Assembly: GCA_031422295.1 (NCBI GenBank)
Contig: JANOQM010000066.1
Coordinates: 7,623 to 71,622, forward strand
Source of the DNA: JANOMH01 sp031422295
GTDB lineage: Bacteria > Pseudomonadota > Alphaproteobacteria > Rhodobacterales > Rhodobacteraceae
DNA length: 64,000 bases
Reading direction: 5' to 3'
In this document: positions 35,793-43,327 of the stretch, one piece after another
Layout: each line of letters opens with the position of its first letter
How positions within the stretch are numbered: position 1 is the stretch's first letter
The notes under the pieces: model-generated
Told to the model about the DNA's origin: nothing
What the model saw: the letters and a program-made list of their open reading frames with translations, nothing else
Databases searched by the model: none
Position numbers and translations under genes: made by a program

Positions 35793-36137
35793 CTACAGCC
35801 GGATCACGTAGTCCTTGGTCGTGGTTTCCATCACTTCCCATGTGCCGGTAAACCCCGGCTGGATCATGAAACTATCGCCGGTCCGGACAATCCGGGCCGC
35901 CCCGCCGACTTGGGTTATCACCGACAAGCCTGACAGAATCCGGCAATATTCCCATTCGGTATAGATCACCCGCCATTTGCCCGGCGTGCCCTGCCAGATG
36001 CCGCAATACAGCCCGTCACGATCCGCATGATTCCACGTGGTAAACACCGGATCGCCTGCAATCAGCCGGTCCGGTGCGGGCCGTTCGACTGTGGGGGTCA
36101 CGCCGGATTTGGTCAGAAATATCAGATGATCGGGCAT
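35793..36137 (-). CDS. Cupin-domain protein
   Basis: 114 residues from ATG 36137 (MPDHLIFLTKSG); the frame is open far upstream but only as a shadow of the next gene. Single small beta-barrel: VFTTWNHADRDGLYCGIWQGTPGKWRVIYTEWEYCRILSG and GDSFMIQPGFTGTWEVMETTTKDYVIRL fit the Cupin_3/ureidoglycine-aminohydrolase-like group (COG3450). A metal site is not clear. Reaction unknown. It ends 3 bases from the stop of the L,D-transpeptidase gene (convergent). Confidence 0.8.
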   Translation of the reverse strand: MPDHLIFLTKSGVTPTVERPAPDRLIAGDPVFTTWNHADRDGLYCGIWQGTPGKWRVIYTEWEYCRILSGLSVITQVGGAARIVRTGDSFMIQPGFTGTWEVMETTTKDYVIRL

Positions 36138-36257
36138 GGATTGCGCCTTTGGGTCAGTTTTTTGCGGGCCGGTTGCTGGAATCGCATGACGCCCCTTTGC
36201 AACATGCAGTAACATACCCCAGATATCAGCGTAGTGATTGAACACCAAGGAGCGAGC

Positions 36258-37340
36258 ATGGCCGATTTTGATACCCAGATCCGTGAAAGCCAGGAACAGG
36301 TTGCCGCCGCCCAGGGCAAGATCTCGGAATTGACCGCCCGGATTGAAACCGCCCGCGTCAAGATGGCCGCAGGCACTGATATTTCGGTGGATATTGAAAA
36401 TGCGACCCTGACCGAGGTGCACACCCATACCGATCTGATGAATGCCAATATCGCCGAACTGATCATGGGGCTTGACGATGTGACCGCCGGATTCTCCAAG
36501 GATTTCGACGAGATGCGGACCAAGACCGGCTGGGAATCGTTCGTTGGGGTGTTCTCCACCGCCAAGGCCGATTCCATGCGGCAGGAACGCATGCGGATGG
36601 CCACGATTGACGACAAACTGCAGGACCTGATCGGCAAATCTGATATCATCGTGCGTCTGCTGGAAAACCAATTGGTCATGCTGAACGAGCAAAAGACCAA
36701 GGTCGAGACCAACCTGCAATCGACCCTTGTGGACCGCGAGGCGACCGTGGGGCAGCTGGAGGCCGTGCGCACCGAAATCGGCGCTATGGACCCCAAAATC
36801 ATCGAGCTGGAAAACAAGATCGGCGTCGAACAGGATGCCGCCGCCCGCACCAAACTTGAAACCGAACTGGCCGCGCTGAACATGCGCTATAATGAGTTGG
36901 TCCAGCAGGAACAGGTCATGCTGGCCAAGTCACAGACGCTGGAGCGCTATATCGAAAAGGGCAAGACCTGGATCGATTCGCTGCAAAATCAGGCCGCTAC
37001 GCAGATGGTGCTGATCAACAAACTGCAGACGGACACCAAGCAGCGGGTGGTGCTGTATGACGCGCTGTCCAAGTCGCTGAAAACCGCGCAGCAGCAGGAC
37101 GTGGCGCACCGGATCAACGAAATTGGGGTCAAGACCGACCAAGAAGCGCAGACCGCCATGGCCGCCATTGGTGCCGCGACCAACAACAAGATGGCCGACA
37201 TGCTGGAAAGTCACGAGGACCACATGGTCTTTGCCCGCGATATTCTTGAGCAAAAGGCCAAGGCGGATGAACGGTTCATGCGGCGGTTCGCCAAGATCGT
37301 CGAAAAGCACGACAAGAATTTGTATGGGACGCCGGAGTGA
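36258..37340 (+). CDS. Coiled-coil protein, first gene of the unknown eight-gene module
   Basis: 360 residues from ATG 36258 (MADFDTQIRESQEQ) with AAGGAG 7 bases upstream. Almost wholly alpha-helical and rich in Glu, Lys, Ala and Gln, with long heptad stretches (VRTEIGAMDPKIIELENKIGVEQDAA..., LAALNMRYNELVQQEQVMLAKSQTLERYIEKGKTWI). It has no signal peptide or membrane helix. I considered the toxic-anion-resistance TelA family because of length and composition, but could not match its motifs. Its stop overlaps the next start as GTGA. Likely a cytoplasmic scaffold or oligomer partner of the AAA+ protein. Confidence 0.75.
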   Translation: MADFDTQIRESQEQVAAAQGKISELTARIETARVKMAAGTDISVDIENATLTEVHTHTDLMNANIAELIMGLDDVTAGFSKDFDEMRTKTGWESFVGVFSTAKADSMRQERMRMATIDDKLQDLIGKSDIIVRLLENQLVMLNEQKTKVETNLQSTLVDREATVGQLEAVRTEIGAMDPKIIELENKIGVEQDAAARTKLETELAALNMRYNELVQQEQVMLAKSQTLERYIEKGKTWIDSLQNQAATQMVLINKLQTDTKQRVVLYDALSKSLKTAQQQDVAHRINEIGVKTDQEAQTAMAAIGAATNNKMADMLESHEDHMVFARDILEQKAKADERFMRRFAKIVEKHDKNLYGTPE

Positions 37341-37585
37341 ACAAAAAGGCTGTTGGCATTCTCCTGCTTGTCCTGGCCACACCCGCGATCCTGTGGGCTA
37401 GCCTGCTGTTGCTGATTGTCAACGTCGCTTTGGACGACCCAAAGATGTATGATCAGTCCATTTCGGGATTGGCGGCAGACTCGCTCAAATACTATGCGTT
37501 GGGCGGGTTGACTGGCCTTGCAGGGCTTGGCCTGATCTACCGTGATCGTGTTTTGGCGGCCTTTACGTCGGGCCAGAAACTGTGA
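37337..37585 (+). CDS. Small membrane protein of the module
   Basis: 82 residues, GTG start at 37337 overlapping the previous stop (GTGA). Membrane segments at about residues 6-30 (VGILLLVLATPAILWASLLLLIVNVAL) and 52-68 (YYALGGLTGLAGLGLIY). The two cover nearly the whole protein. Ends in GTGA overlap with the next gene as well, so it is translated with both neighbours. No family recognised. Confidence 0.7.
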   Translation: MNKKAVGILLLVLATPAILWASLLLLIVNVALDDPKMYDQSISGLAADSLKYYALGGLTGLAGLGLIYRDRVLAAFTSGQKL

Positions 37586-38700
37586 TCGACGCGCCAACTG
37601 CCGACCATTTCAAGCTGGAGGACACCCGTGTCACCCGGCGCTACTTTGCCAAGTTTGACAAGATCACCGGCTATCTGGGCAAGGTCGCAGCCCAGATGGA
37701 GGCCGAGGGGCGGTTGGGGCAGCCCGAGGTGGATGCAGTCGCGCGGTATCTGGTGGCTTTGTCGATCACCTTTCGCACCCTCGCGCATAAATACCATTTC
37801 AGCGGGCGCTGGGCGATGGCCGGCAAGCTGACATTTGACCGGGTCGAAAGCGGCTTTCCGGTCTATTCCGAACTGCTGGAAATGGCCAATGACGCGCTGA
37901 ATGCCGGGCGGCATCTGGCGGCGATGCCGTCCGAAGACCAGTTGAAAGACGACATGGTGCGCGAGATTCTGGCCGAGCAGGTTGTGCCGGTCAAACTGCA
38001 ATACGCCCTGAGTCAGCGTCTGTATTATCAGGAGCTTGCCCGTGGCGGGCTGTTTTGGGCGCGCAATGACCCCGAAGCGATCTGGCTGGGTGATGTGGGT
38101 GCGCGGCGCAAATATCTGATCAGCTGGGCAGTTTATGACAGCCAAACCAACCTGCCGATGATCTATCTGTTGGAATTGGAAGATAGCGGCAAAACCGGCC
38201 TGCCCAAGGATGAACGGCGCTGGCCCGAGGTGCAGCAGCATCTGATGGCACAGGCCGTAAACGGGCTGAAACTGTTGACGATTGCCACCGGATTCGACCG
38301 CGATTTCGATGATCTGCACCCCAAGCGGCTGCGCCGGTTCCATGTCGGGCCGATGTATTCGCACGCCTTCACCCAGCAAAGCGGGCCGATCCGCGACGTG
38401 CTGGAAAAGGCCCGCGCGATAGAAGGCGACGACTGGGCGCTGGTCTGGACCGAGGAAGATCTGGTCAGCGAACGGGTCGAGCAGGAGAAATCTGGCTGGT
38501 TTGGCATGGTGGACCGCGAGATTTTCGCGCTCGATCCGCTGGCGGCCCAAGGGGCGGATACCGGGACTACCCGGATGGAGCGGGCGATCATCATGCCAGA
38601 GCGGCCCTATCAGGCACTGGCCGAAGTGGACCCGCCGGGGTTCCGCGGACTGCGGAAATTCGTGGTCAGCCCAACGGGGCAGGTGTTGAGTTACAGATAG
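37582..38700 (+). CDS. Unknown 372-residue soluble protein of the module
   Basis: GTG start at 37582 overlaps the previous stop (GTGA). Mixed alpha/beta composition with features such as YFAKFDKITGYLGKVAAQMEAEGRLGQPEVDAVARYLVALSI and RKYLISWAVYDSQTNLPMIYLLELEDSGKTG. No membrane helix or signal. The central stretch around residues 165-260 (RARRKYL...MAQAVNGLKLLTIATGFDRDFDDLHPKRLRRF) looks like a structured domain, but I cannot name it. Followed after 33 bases by the AAA+ gene. Confidence 0.72.
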   Translation: MIDAPTADHFKLEDTRVTRRYFAKFDKITGYLGKVAAQMEAEGRLGQPEVDAVARYLVALSITFRTLAHKYHFSGRWAMAGKLTFDRVESGFPVYSELLEMANDALNAGRHLAAMPSEDQLKDDMVREILAEQVVPVKLQYALSQRLYYQELARGGLFWARNDPEAIWLGDVGARRKYLISWAVYDSQTNLPMIYLLELEDSGKTGLPKDERRWPEVQQHLMAQAVNGLKLLTIATGFDRDFDDLHPKRLRRFHVGPMYSHAFTQQSGPIRDVLEKARAIEGDDWALVWTEEDLVSERVEQEKSGWFGMVDREIFALDPLAAQGADTGTTRMERAIIMPERPYQALAEVDPPGFRGLRKFVVSPTGQVLSYR

Positions 38701-38701
38701 G

Positions 38702-38716
38702 GTGGGCGAAACCCAC
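38702..38716. repeat. Hairpin GTGGG-CGAAA-CCCAC inside the module
   Basis: A 5-base stem (with one further G:C in the flanks), of the same type as the repeats at 27126 and 27183, in the 33-base gap before the AAA+ gene, whose ribosome site AAGGAAG follows directly. May tune expression between the two parts of the operon. Confidence 0.4.
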
Positions 38717-38733
38717 GCGGCAAGGAAGACAAG

Positions 38734-40665
38734 ATGAGCCAGACAGCCGATCAGATGGAATTGCGTGAAGAGGATGTGGTCAAGCACTATGCCGCCGCCC
38801 TGAACATGCTGCACGGGATCGACCACAGCCCACGCATTGCGGTGGCATCGGCGGGCGCGGTGCCGGAACGGTCGGCGGGCATCGGCACGCGCAGGACGTT
38901 CCGATCCACCACGCCGGGTCTGGTGACGCAGCGCGTCGCGCGGACCGAAGGGGTGCAGGTTTTGGCCCGGATCGAGGCTGTGACGGGCGATGGTCTGATG
39001 TCGCCGCTGCAGGCCAGTGTCGGCACGGCCCTGCGCCGCGCCATTGCGATTGCGCTGGCTGTGGCCGAACAATACGCCGCACGGACCCCGCTGACCGAAC
39101 TGAAACGCGCCAATCTGGCGGGCGCTTTGCCCGCCGACAAACGGGCCGAATTTTCCGAACTGCTGACCGCCGAGGCGCTGGTCACCTTGTATGTTTTCGC
39201 GTCGGCCACCGCGTTTCTGCTGGCCGCGCATGCGACGGAAGAAACCGTCGAAATCGGCGAAGTGCAGGAAATGTTGACCGAAAATGGCCAGTTGGCGCTG
39301 CATGGCATGCTTTGGGAACTGGATCAGGACCTGTCTGCATTCGCCACGACCGAGGCGCGGCTGGTGGCCACGGTGCTGGCTTTTGCCGAGGCACTGATGG
39401 CGCGCGTCAGTGCGCGGGCCAATGGGGCCGGGCGGCTGGAGCCCTTTACCGGGGCCAGTTGGAAGGTCGAGGCGGACGGGTTTACGGTGCTAGGCTTTAC
39501 CCCTGCGCGCAAGGCGCGGGGTTCGTCGCTGACCATGACATTCAAGAAACCGCATGAGGTAGTCGGCAACCATATCGCCAAATACCAGGCTTTGCGCCTG
39601 TCAAAAATGATCATGGCCTATGATTTCGACCGGCGGTTGAACCCGTTTGCCGAATTGGGCGGGTTCATTTTTACCTTTATGGGGGATGGCGCGCCGGGAA
39701 CGGGGAAAACCACGCTGATCCAGATGATGGCCGGGCTGATCAATGATTATTGTCAGATTGCGGGCTATCCGTTCCGCTATCAAAACCTGTCTACTGATAA
39801 CATCGACAGCTACCAGGGCAAATCCGGGCAGAATGCCAAGGCGTTCATCAATAATGTCATTGATCCGGGCGTGATCGGCTTTGGCACAATCGACGATATT
39901 GATACATTGGCCGGAAAACGTGGCGACCGGCAATCTTCAGCGGGACAGCTGGAGATTACGGCTGTGTTGATGGAAAGCTTTGCCGGCGCGAATACAGTGG
40001 TGCGCGGCAATTGCACCTTTGGCATGTTCAGCAATTATCCCGAAAATGTCGATGATGCGCTGCGGCAAAGGGCCGGGGCGCGGTTTCTGGTTGATGGGCC
40101 CCAATCGCGCGATGATTATATTGACATCCTGTCCCTGCTTCTGGGTAAAAACCACGCTATCCCACTGGGCGAGCATCAGCTGTTTGCTGCGCAGGAAATG
40201 AAAAAGGCGGTAGCTGAAAGCTTTGAAGGCCATTCCCGCCCGAAAGAGGATGGTCTGATAGCCGTGTTCGACAAGGTGAAATCCGAGATCGGGGGATTGG
40301 ATACCATTGCAAAGCTGGGGTCTTATCTGAAAGCCATTCAACAGGCCGATAAACGTTTTACCGGGCGGGCGATCAAGAATATCACTGATGCAGTCAAGGT
40401 ACGGGCGATGGATTTTGAATTGCCGGACGAATGGATGGAAAATCCTGATTTGTTCCTGTTCAAAGATTATGACGCCAAAAAGGCAATGATCGAAAGCTTG
40501 CGGATGCCGATAACGGTGGAGATGGTGATTCAGGAAATCAACCGCTACGCTGACAGCGAATTCCGCTATGCCGATAAATCCGATGAGGTGGCAATATCAA
40601 ACGCCGTCCGTGATATGGGCCGGATGGAAGAAGCCAAGCGCCGCTATCTGGCAAGCAGGGGATGA
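38734..40665 (+). CDS. AAA+ ATPase of the unknown module
   Basis: 643 residues. The N-terminal half (1-300) is helical and of unknown function. The AAA+ core follows: Walker A GAPGTGKT at 319-326; Walker B region IGFGTIDDID at 381-390, in which DD replaces the usual DE; a sensor-1 Asn in MFSNYPENVD (Asn434) and Arg residues suited to an arginine finger in ALRQRAGARF (444-446). A helical lid and C-terminal part (residues 500-643, LGSYLKAIQQADKRFTGRAIKNITDAVKVRAM) complete it. AAGGAAG precedes the ATG at 38734. Its stop overlaps the next start (ATGA). It probably powers remodelling of a membrane or protein complex made by the neighbours. Confidence 0.82.
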   Translation: MSQTADQMELREEDVVKHYAAALNMLHGIDHSPRIAVASAGAVPERSAGIGTRRTFRSTTPGLVTQRVARTEGVQVLARIEAVTGDGLMSPLQASVGTALRRAIAIALAVAEQYAARTPLTELKRANLAGALPADKRAEFSELLTAEALVTLYVFASATAFLLAAHATEETVEIGEVQEMLTENGQLALHGMLWELDQDLSAFATTEARLVATVLAFAEALMARVSARANGAGRLEPFTGASWKVEADGFTVLGFTPARKARGSSLTMTFKKPHEVVGNHIAKYQALRLSKMIMAYDFDRRLNPFAELGGFIFTFMGDGAPGTGKTTLIQMMAGLINDYCQIAGYPFRYQNLSTDNIDSYQGKSGQNAKAFINNVIDPGVIGFGTIDDIDTLAGKRGDRQSSAGQLEITAVLMESFAGANTVVRGNCTFGMFSNYPENVDDALRQRAGARFLVDGPQSRDDYIDILSLLLGKNHAIPLGEHQLFAAQEMKKAVAESFEGHSRPKEDGLIAVFDKVKSEIGGLDTIAKLGSYLKAIQQADKRFTGRAIKNITDAVKVRAMDFELPDEWMENPDLFLFKDYDAKKAMIESLRMPITVEMVIQEINRYADSEFRYADKSDEVAISNAVRDMGRMEEAKRRYLASRG

Positions 40666-41006
40666 GTGGATTTTTTACAGACGGTCTGATCATTCCTGCG
40701 GCGATATTGGCGTTGCTGGGCTGGCTGGTGCCGCGGGGGCTGTCACTTGTTTTTCCTGAGGGTGTCAAACCACTGATATTACTTGCATTCACAGCAACTT
40801 TGATCATGTTTTTTCTTGGGATGATGTATTTTTTTGCGCTGTACCTGTGGCAAGGCGCGCCGCTGGCTGTACTGTTTGAGGCAGGATTTGCCGCCGGGAT
40901 TGTTCATTTTGGTGGATTGGGGCTGACCTCAGCCCTGCTTTGGGCACCAATCATGATCTTGTCCGTTGCGGGATTGCCCAAACACTGGGTCAAGGAAACA
41001 TGGTGA
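40662..41006 (+). CDS. Membrane protein of the module (114 residues)
   Basis: ATG at 40662 overlaps the AAA+ stop (ATGA). Three to four hydrophobic segments: IIPAAILALLGWLVPRG, LILLAFTATLIMFFLGMMYFFALYLW and PLAVLFEAGFAAGIVHFGGLGLTSALLWAPIMILSV. Short loops only. No recognisable family. Its last bases contain the start of the next gene (41000). Confidence 0.7.
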   Translation: MSGFFTDGLIIPAAILALLGWLVPRGLSLVFPEGVKPLILLAFTATLIMFFLGMMYFFALYLWQGAPLAVLFEAGFAAGIVHFGGLGLTSALLWAPIMILSVAGLPKHWVKETW

Positions 41007-42388
41007 AAAAGCTTATCGAAAAGGGGCTGATGTTTGGCAATCTGATTCCGGTTGACAGTCCCGCACTTGTGGACAGATATAACCGCGCCTTAAAGCATCT
41101 GACGGGCAAACATACCAAGCTTAGTGATTTCCACATCGACATTTCGGGGTATTCGCCCGAGGTCGGTGACGAATTGGATGATGAGTATTACCTGAATCAC
41201 GCCGGGCTGAACCGGCAGTTTATTCTGCTGACTACCGAACAGAAAAAGGCTCCGTTGTTGAATGCCAGCTTTTCAACCTCGCGCGGAATACTCCGTCAGT
41301 TTATCATCGAGAATGAGTCGCAATTATTTGCCCTGACCGCCCGTGATGCGGTGGCCGGGGAACTGGTCAATTCAGTTTATGACGTCGCCACCCCGGACAA
41401 GCTGTTTGATATTCGCAAAATCAGTATTGATGCTGATACGACGGATGGCGCGGTCGCTACGGCTGAGATCCTGAGTGATCTGGTGGATCAGTTCAAAACT
41501 GCCAAAGACGCTTGGTTTGACGATGTTTTGATCGCACAGATGATTGAGTTGGCAAAGAAAACTGGTGATCTGACGCGCAATCCGGTGGCGTTAAAGGCAA
41601 TGACCTTTGCGCAGGATAATTTTTGGACATCGCTGTTTGGTGGGATTTACATTTTTCGTAACCTGCCTTTGCCAGCAGCTGTCTCGGCCGTGGACAAGGC
41701 AGTTTTGGGCCAGCTCCCGATTGTGCGGGTTTTTGATTTTAGGGATCGGACTGGGATTGCGCAGTTTTTGCAAAATAACGATCTGGTAGAGACGATTGTC
41801 GAAGCGCGAGGCCTAGATGCGGCGGCGATCCTGCATCAGAAGATGGATTTCATTCTGACGGATTTTGCGGCCACAATGGGTGAAAATCTATCGGGCCTGA
41901 CCCGCCGTGATTTGCGGGCCTTGGGCAGGAAATATGCAACAACTTTACCCGCCGCGTGGCAGGGTCTGGCCGCACTGGCGCGCTGGGCTGAAGATGGCGG
42001 GGCCTGGCCGCAAATCACCTCGGACCATGAGGCCTATTTCTATACATTGCGCGCCAAGGATCGCGCTGATGCGGATTTGGTTAATATGCTTTTGGCTGAA
42101 TTGTCCCCGCTGGATATCCGGCAGCTTTTCATCTGCCACAAAGAGGCGTTCTATCGGGCCTACGCGACGTGGAGCCCGGAAAAACAAATTTATGTTGCCG
42201 ATTTTCTGGCCGGCGAATACATGGTGGACAAGGCTGGCACCCGGGCCGCATTATTTGGCCATGAAGAGCCGATGGCCGAACCCGTTCCGGCGCAACCGGG
42301 TCCATGGGCGTTCAAACCGAAACCCGCCGCCGCGCCGCGCGATATCATTGATCTGGTCGGCCCCTGGGGCGCGGTCATAAGGAAATAG
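41000..42388 (+). CDS. Unknown 462-residue protein of the module
   Basis: Start ATG 41000 (MVKKLIEKGLMFGNLIPVD); it overlaps the previous gene by 7 bases, with AAGGA 5 bases upstream. Mainly helical, with no membrane helices. Notable stretches: LVDRYNRALKHLTGKHTKLSDFHIDISGYSPEVGDEL near the start, ILRQFIIENESQLFALTARDAVAGEL, and a Pro/Ala-rich tail (PMAEPVPAQPGPWAFKPKPAAAPRDIIDLVGPWGAVIRK) that may be a docking peptide. Not recognised as any family. Adjacent to the next gene with zero spacing. Confidence 0.72.
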   Translation: MVKKLIEKGLMFGNLIPVDSPALVDRYNRALKHLTGKHTKLSDFHIDISGYSPEVGDELDDEYYLNHAGLNRQFILLTTEQKKAPLLNASFSTSRGILRQFIIENESQLFALTARDAVAGELVNSVYDVATPDKLFDIRKISIDADTTDGAVATAEILSDLVDQFKTAKDAWFDDVLIAQMIELAKKTGDLTRNPVALKAMTFAQDNFWTSLFGGIYIFRNLPLPAAVSAVDKAVLGQLPIVRVFDFRDRTGIAQFLQNNDLVETIVEARGLDAAAILHQKMDFILTDFAATMGENLSGLTRRDLRALGRKYATTLPAAWQGLAALARWAEDGGAWPQITSDHEAYFYTLRAKDRADADLVNMLLAELSPLDIRQLFICHKEAFYRAYATWSPEKQIYVADFLAGEYMVDKAGTRAALFGHEEPMAEPVPAQPGPWAFKPKPAAAPRDIIDLVGPWGAVIRK

Positions 42389-42661
42389 ATGATGGGATTC
42401 ATCCGTCTGATTGTTGCAGGCTTTTTGGTTTTAACCCTGATTTTCGTATGTGTGTCGCTGTATTCCCGGTCGGTGCGGCGCGAGCGTCTTGAAAAAGAAT
42501 GGGATGCCAATCGGCCTGAGGGGGCTGACGATGCGAGGCGGAGTGCCTATGTAGAGAGCGGGATGGCCGAGTATTTCAGCGGGTTTCGCCGCAGGCTGGT
42601 GCTGTTGGTCTATGTCGTGCCCGCGGTGGCGGTTGCGATCATCATTTATATCACGAACTGA
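42389..42661 (+). CDS. Small membrane protein of the module (90 residues)
   Basis: ATG directly follows the previous stop; AAGGA is 5 bases upstream. An N-terminal helix (residues 2-22, GFIRLIVAGFLVLTLIFVCVSLY) and a C-terminal helix (about 66-88, LVLLVYVVPAVAVAIIIYI) flank a charged cytoplasmic or periplasmic stretch (RSVRRERLEKEWDANRPEGADDARRSAYVESGMAEY). No family recognised. Confidence 0.7.
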   Translation: MMGFIRLIVAGFLVLTLIFVCVSLYSRSVRRERLEKEWDANRPEGADDARRSAYVESGMAEYFSGFRRRLVLLVYVVPAVAVAIIIYITN

Positions 42662-42673
42662 AAGGAGTCTGTG

Positions 42674-43327
42674 ATGCGTAAGTTGAAATGGACAATTCGC
42701 ATCATCCTACTTGCGATTTTTGGGCTGTTTTTCCACTATGTCCTGCCGCAGCACGATATTGTGCGGTTTGTGTCGACGAGCGAAAAGTATACTGATTTCT
42801 CGGTCTGGAACCGGATATTTTACGCCAGTGCAGATAGTGGAAATGCCGACAGCCCCAGCCGGGATGTCACACTTTTCCATGGCTTCTATCCAAATGGTAA
42901 CACTATAATTTATCGCAACGAAGATACCGGGTGGATTTGGCCGCCATATTTCAAATTTGACAGTGCCGATTTGCACGCGGAAGTGCGCAATCTGGTATCA
43001 ACTGAGGAAGCCCCGAAATGGGCTTCAATCACCCATTACGGCTGGCGAATTCCGTTTCTGGGGGTTTACCCGAATGCGGTGGCGATCCGCCCGGTGGCAT
43101 CGCCCGATGAGTTCATCATCCCCTATTTCAACATCGTGTTCTTCGTGCTGTTGGCCGCGTTCCTGCTGTTTCTGCGGGCCATGTGGCGGCAGTTCCGTGA
43201 ACGGTCTGTTGATCCGGTTCTGGAATCGGCCAGCGATAAATGGGATGAGGTCGAGGCAGACGTGTCGGAACAGCGCGGCCGATTGGGACGCTGGATGGGC
43301 AGCTGGCGACGTAAACCTCGGCAATGA
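42674..43327 (+). CDS. Membrane protein with large extracytoplasmic domain, last gene of the module
   Basis: 217 residues from ATG 42674, with AAGGAGT just upstream; a GTG at 42671 is less likely. One helix at the N-terminus (about 7-27) and a second near 150-172 (FIIPYFNIVFFVLLAAFLLFLRAMW) bracket a soluble part of about 120 residues (VRFVSTSEKYTDFSVWNRIFYASAD...). A charged tail follows (ERSVDPVLESASDKWDEVEADVSEQRGR). Family unknown. Its TGA stop lies directly against the stop of the convergent aldehyde dehydrogenase gene. Confidence 0.7.
   Translation: MRKLKWTIRIILLAIFGLFFHYVLPQHDIVRFVSTSEKYTDFSVWNRIFYASADSGNADSPSRDVTLFHGFYPNGNTIIYRNEDTGWIWPPYFKFDSADLHAEVRNLVSTEEAPKWASITHYGWRIPFLGVYPNAVAIRPVASPDEFIIPYFNIVFFVLLAAFLLFLRAMWRQFRERSVDPVLESASDKWDEVEADVSEQRGRLGRWMGSWRRKPRQ

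Noticed and set aside
36258..37340. TelA (toxic anion resistance) identity for the coiled-coil protein
   Set aside because: Similar length and composition only; the conserved TelA motifs could not be found, so no name was given.
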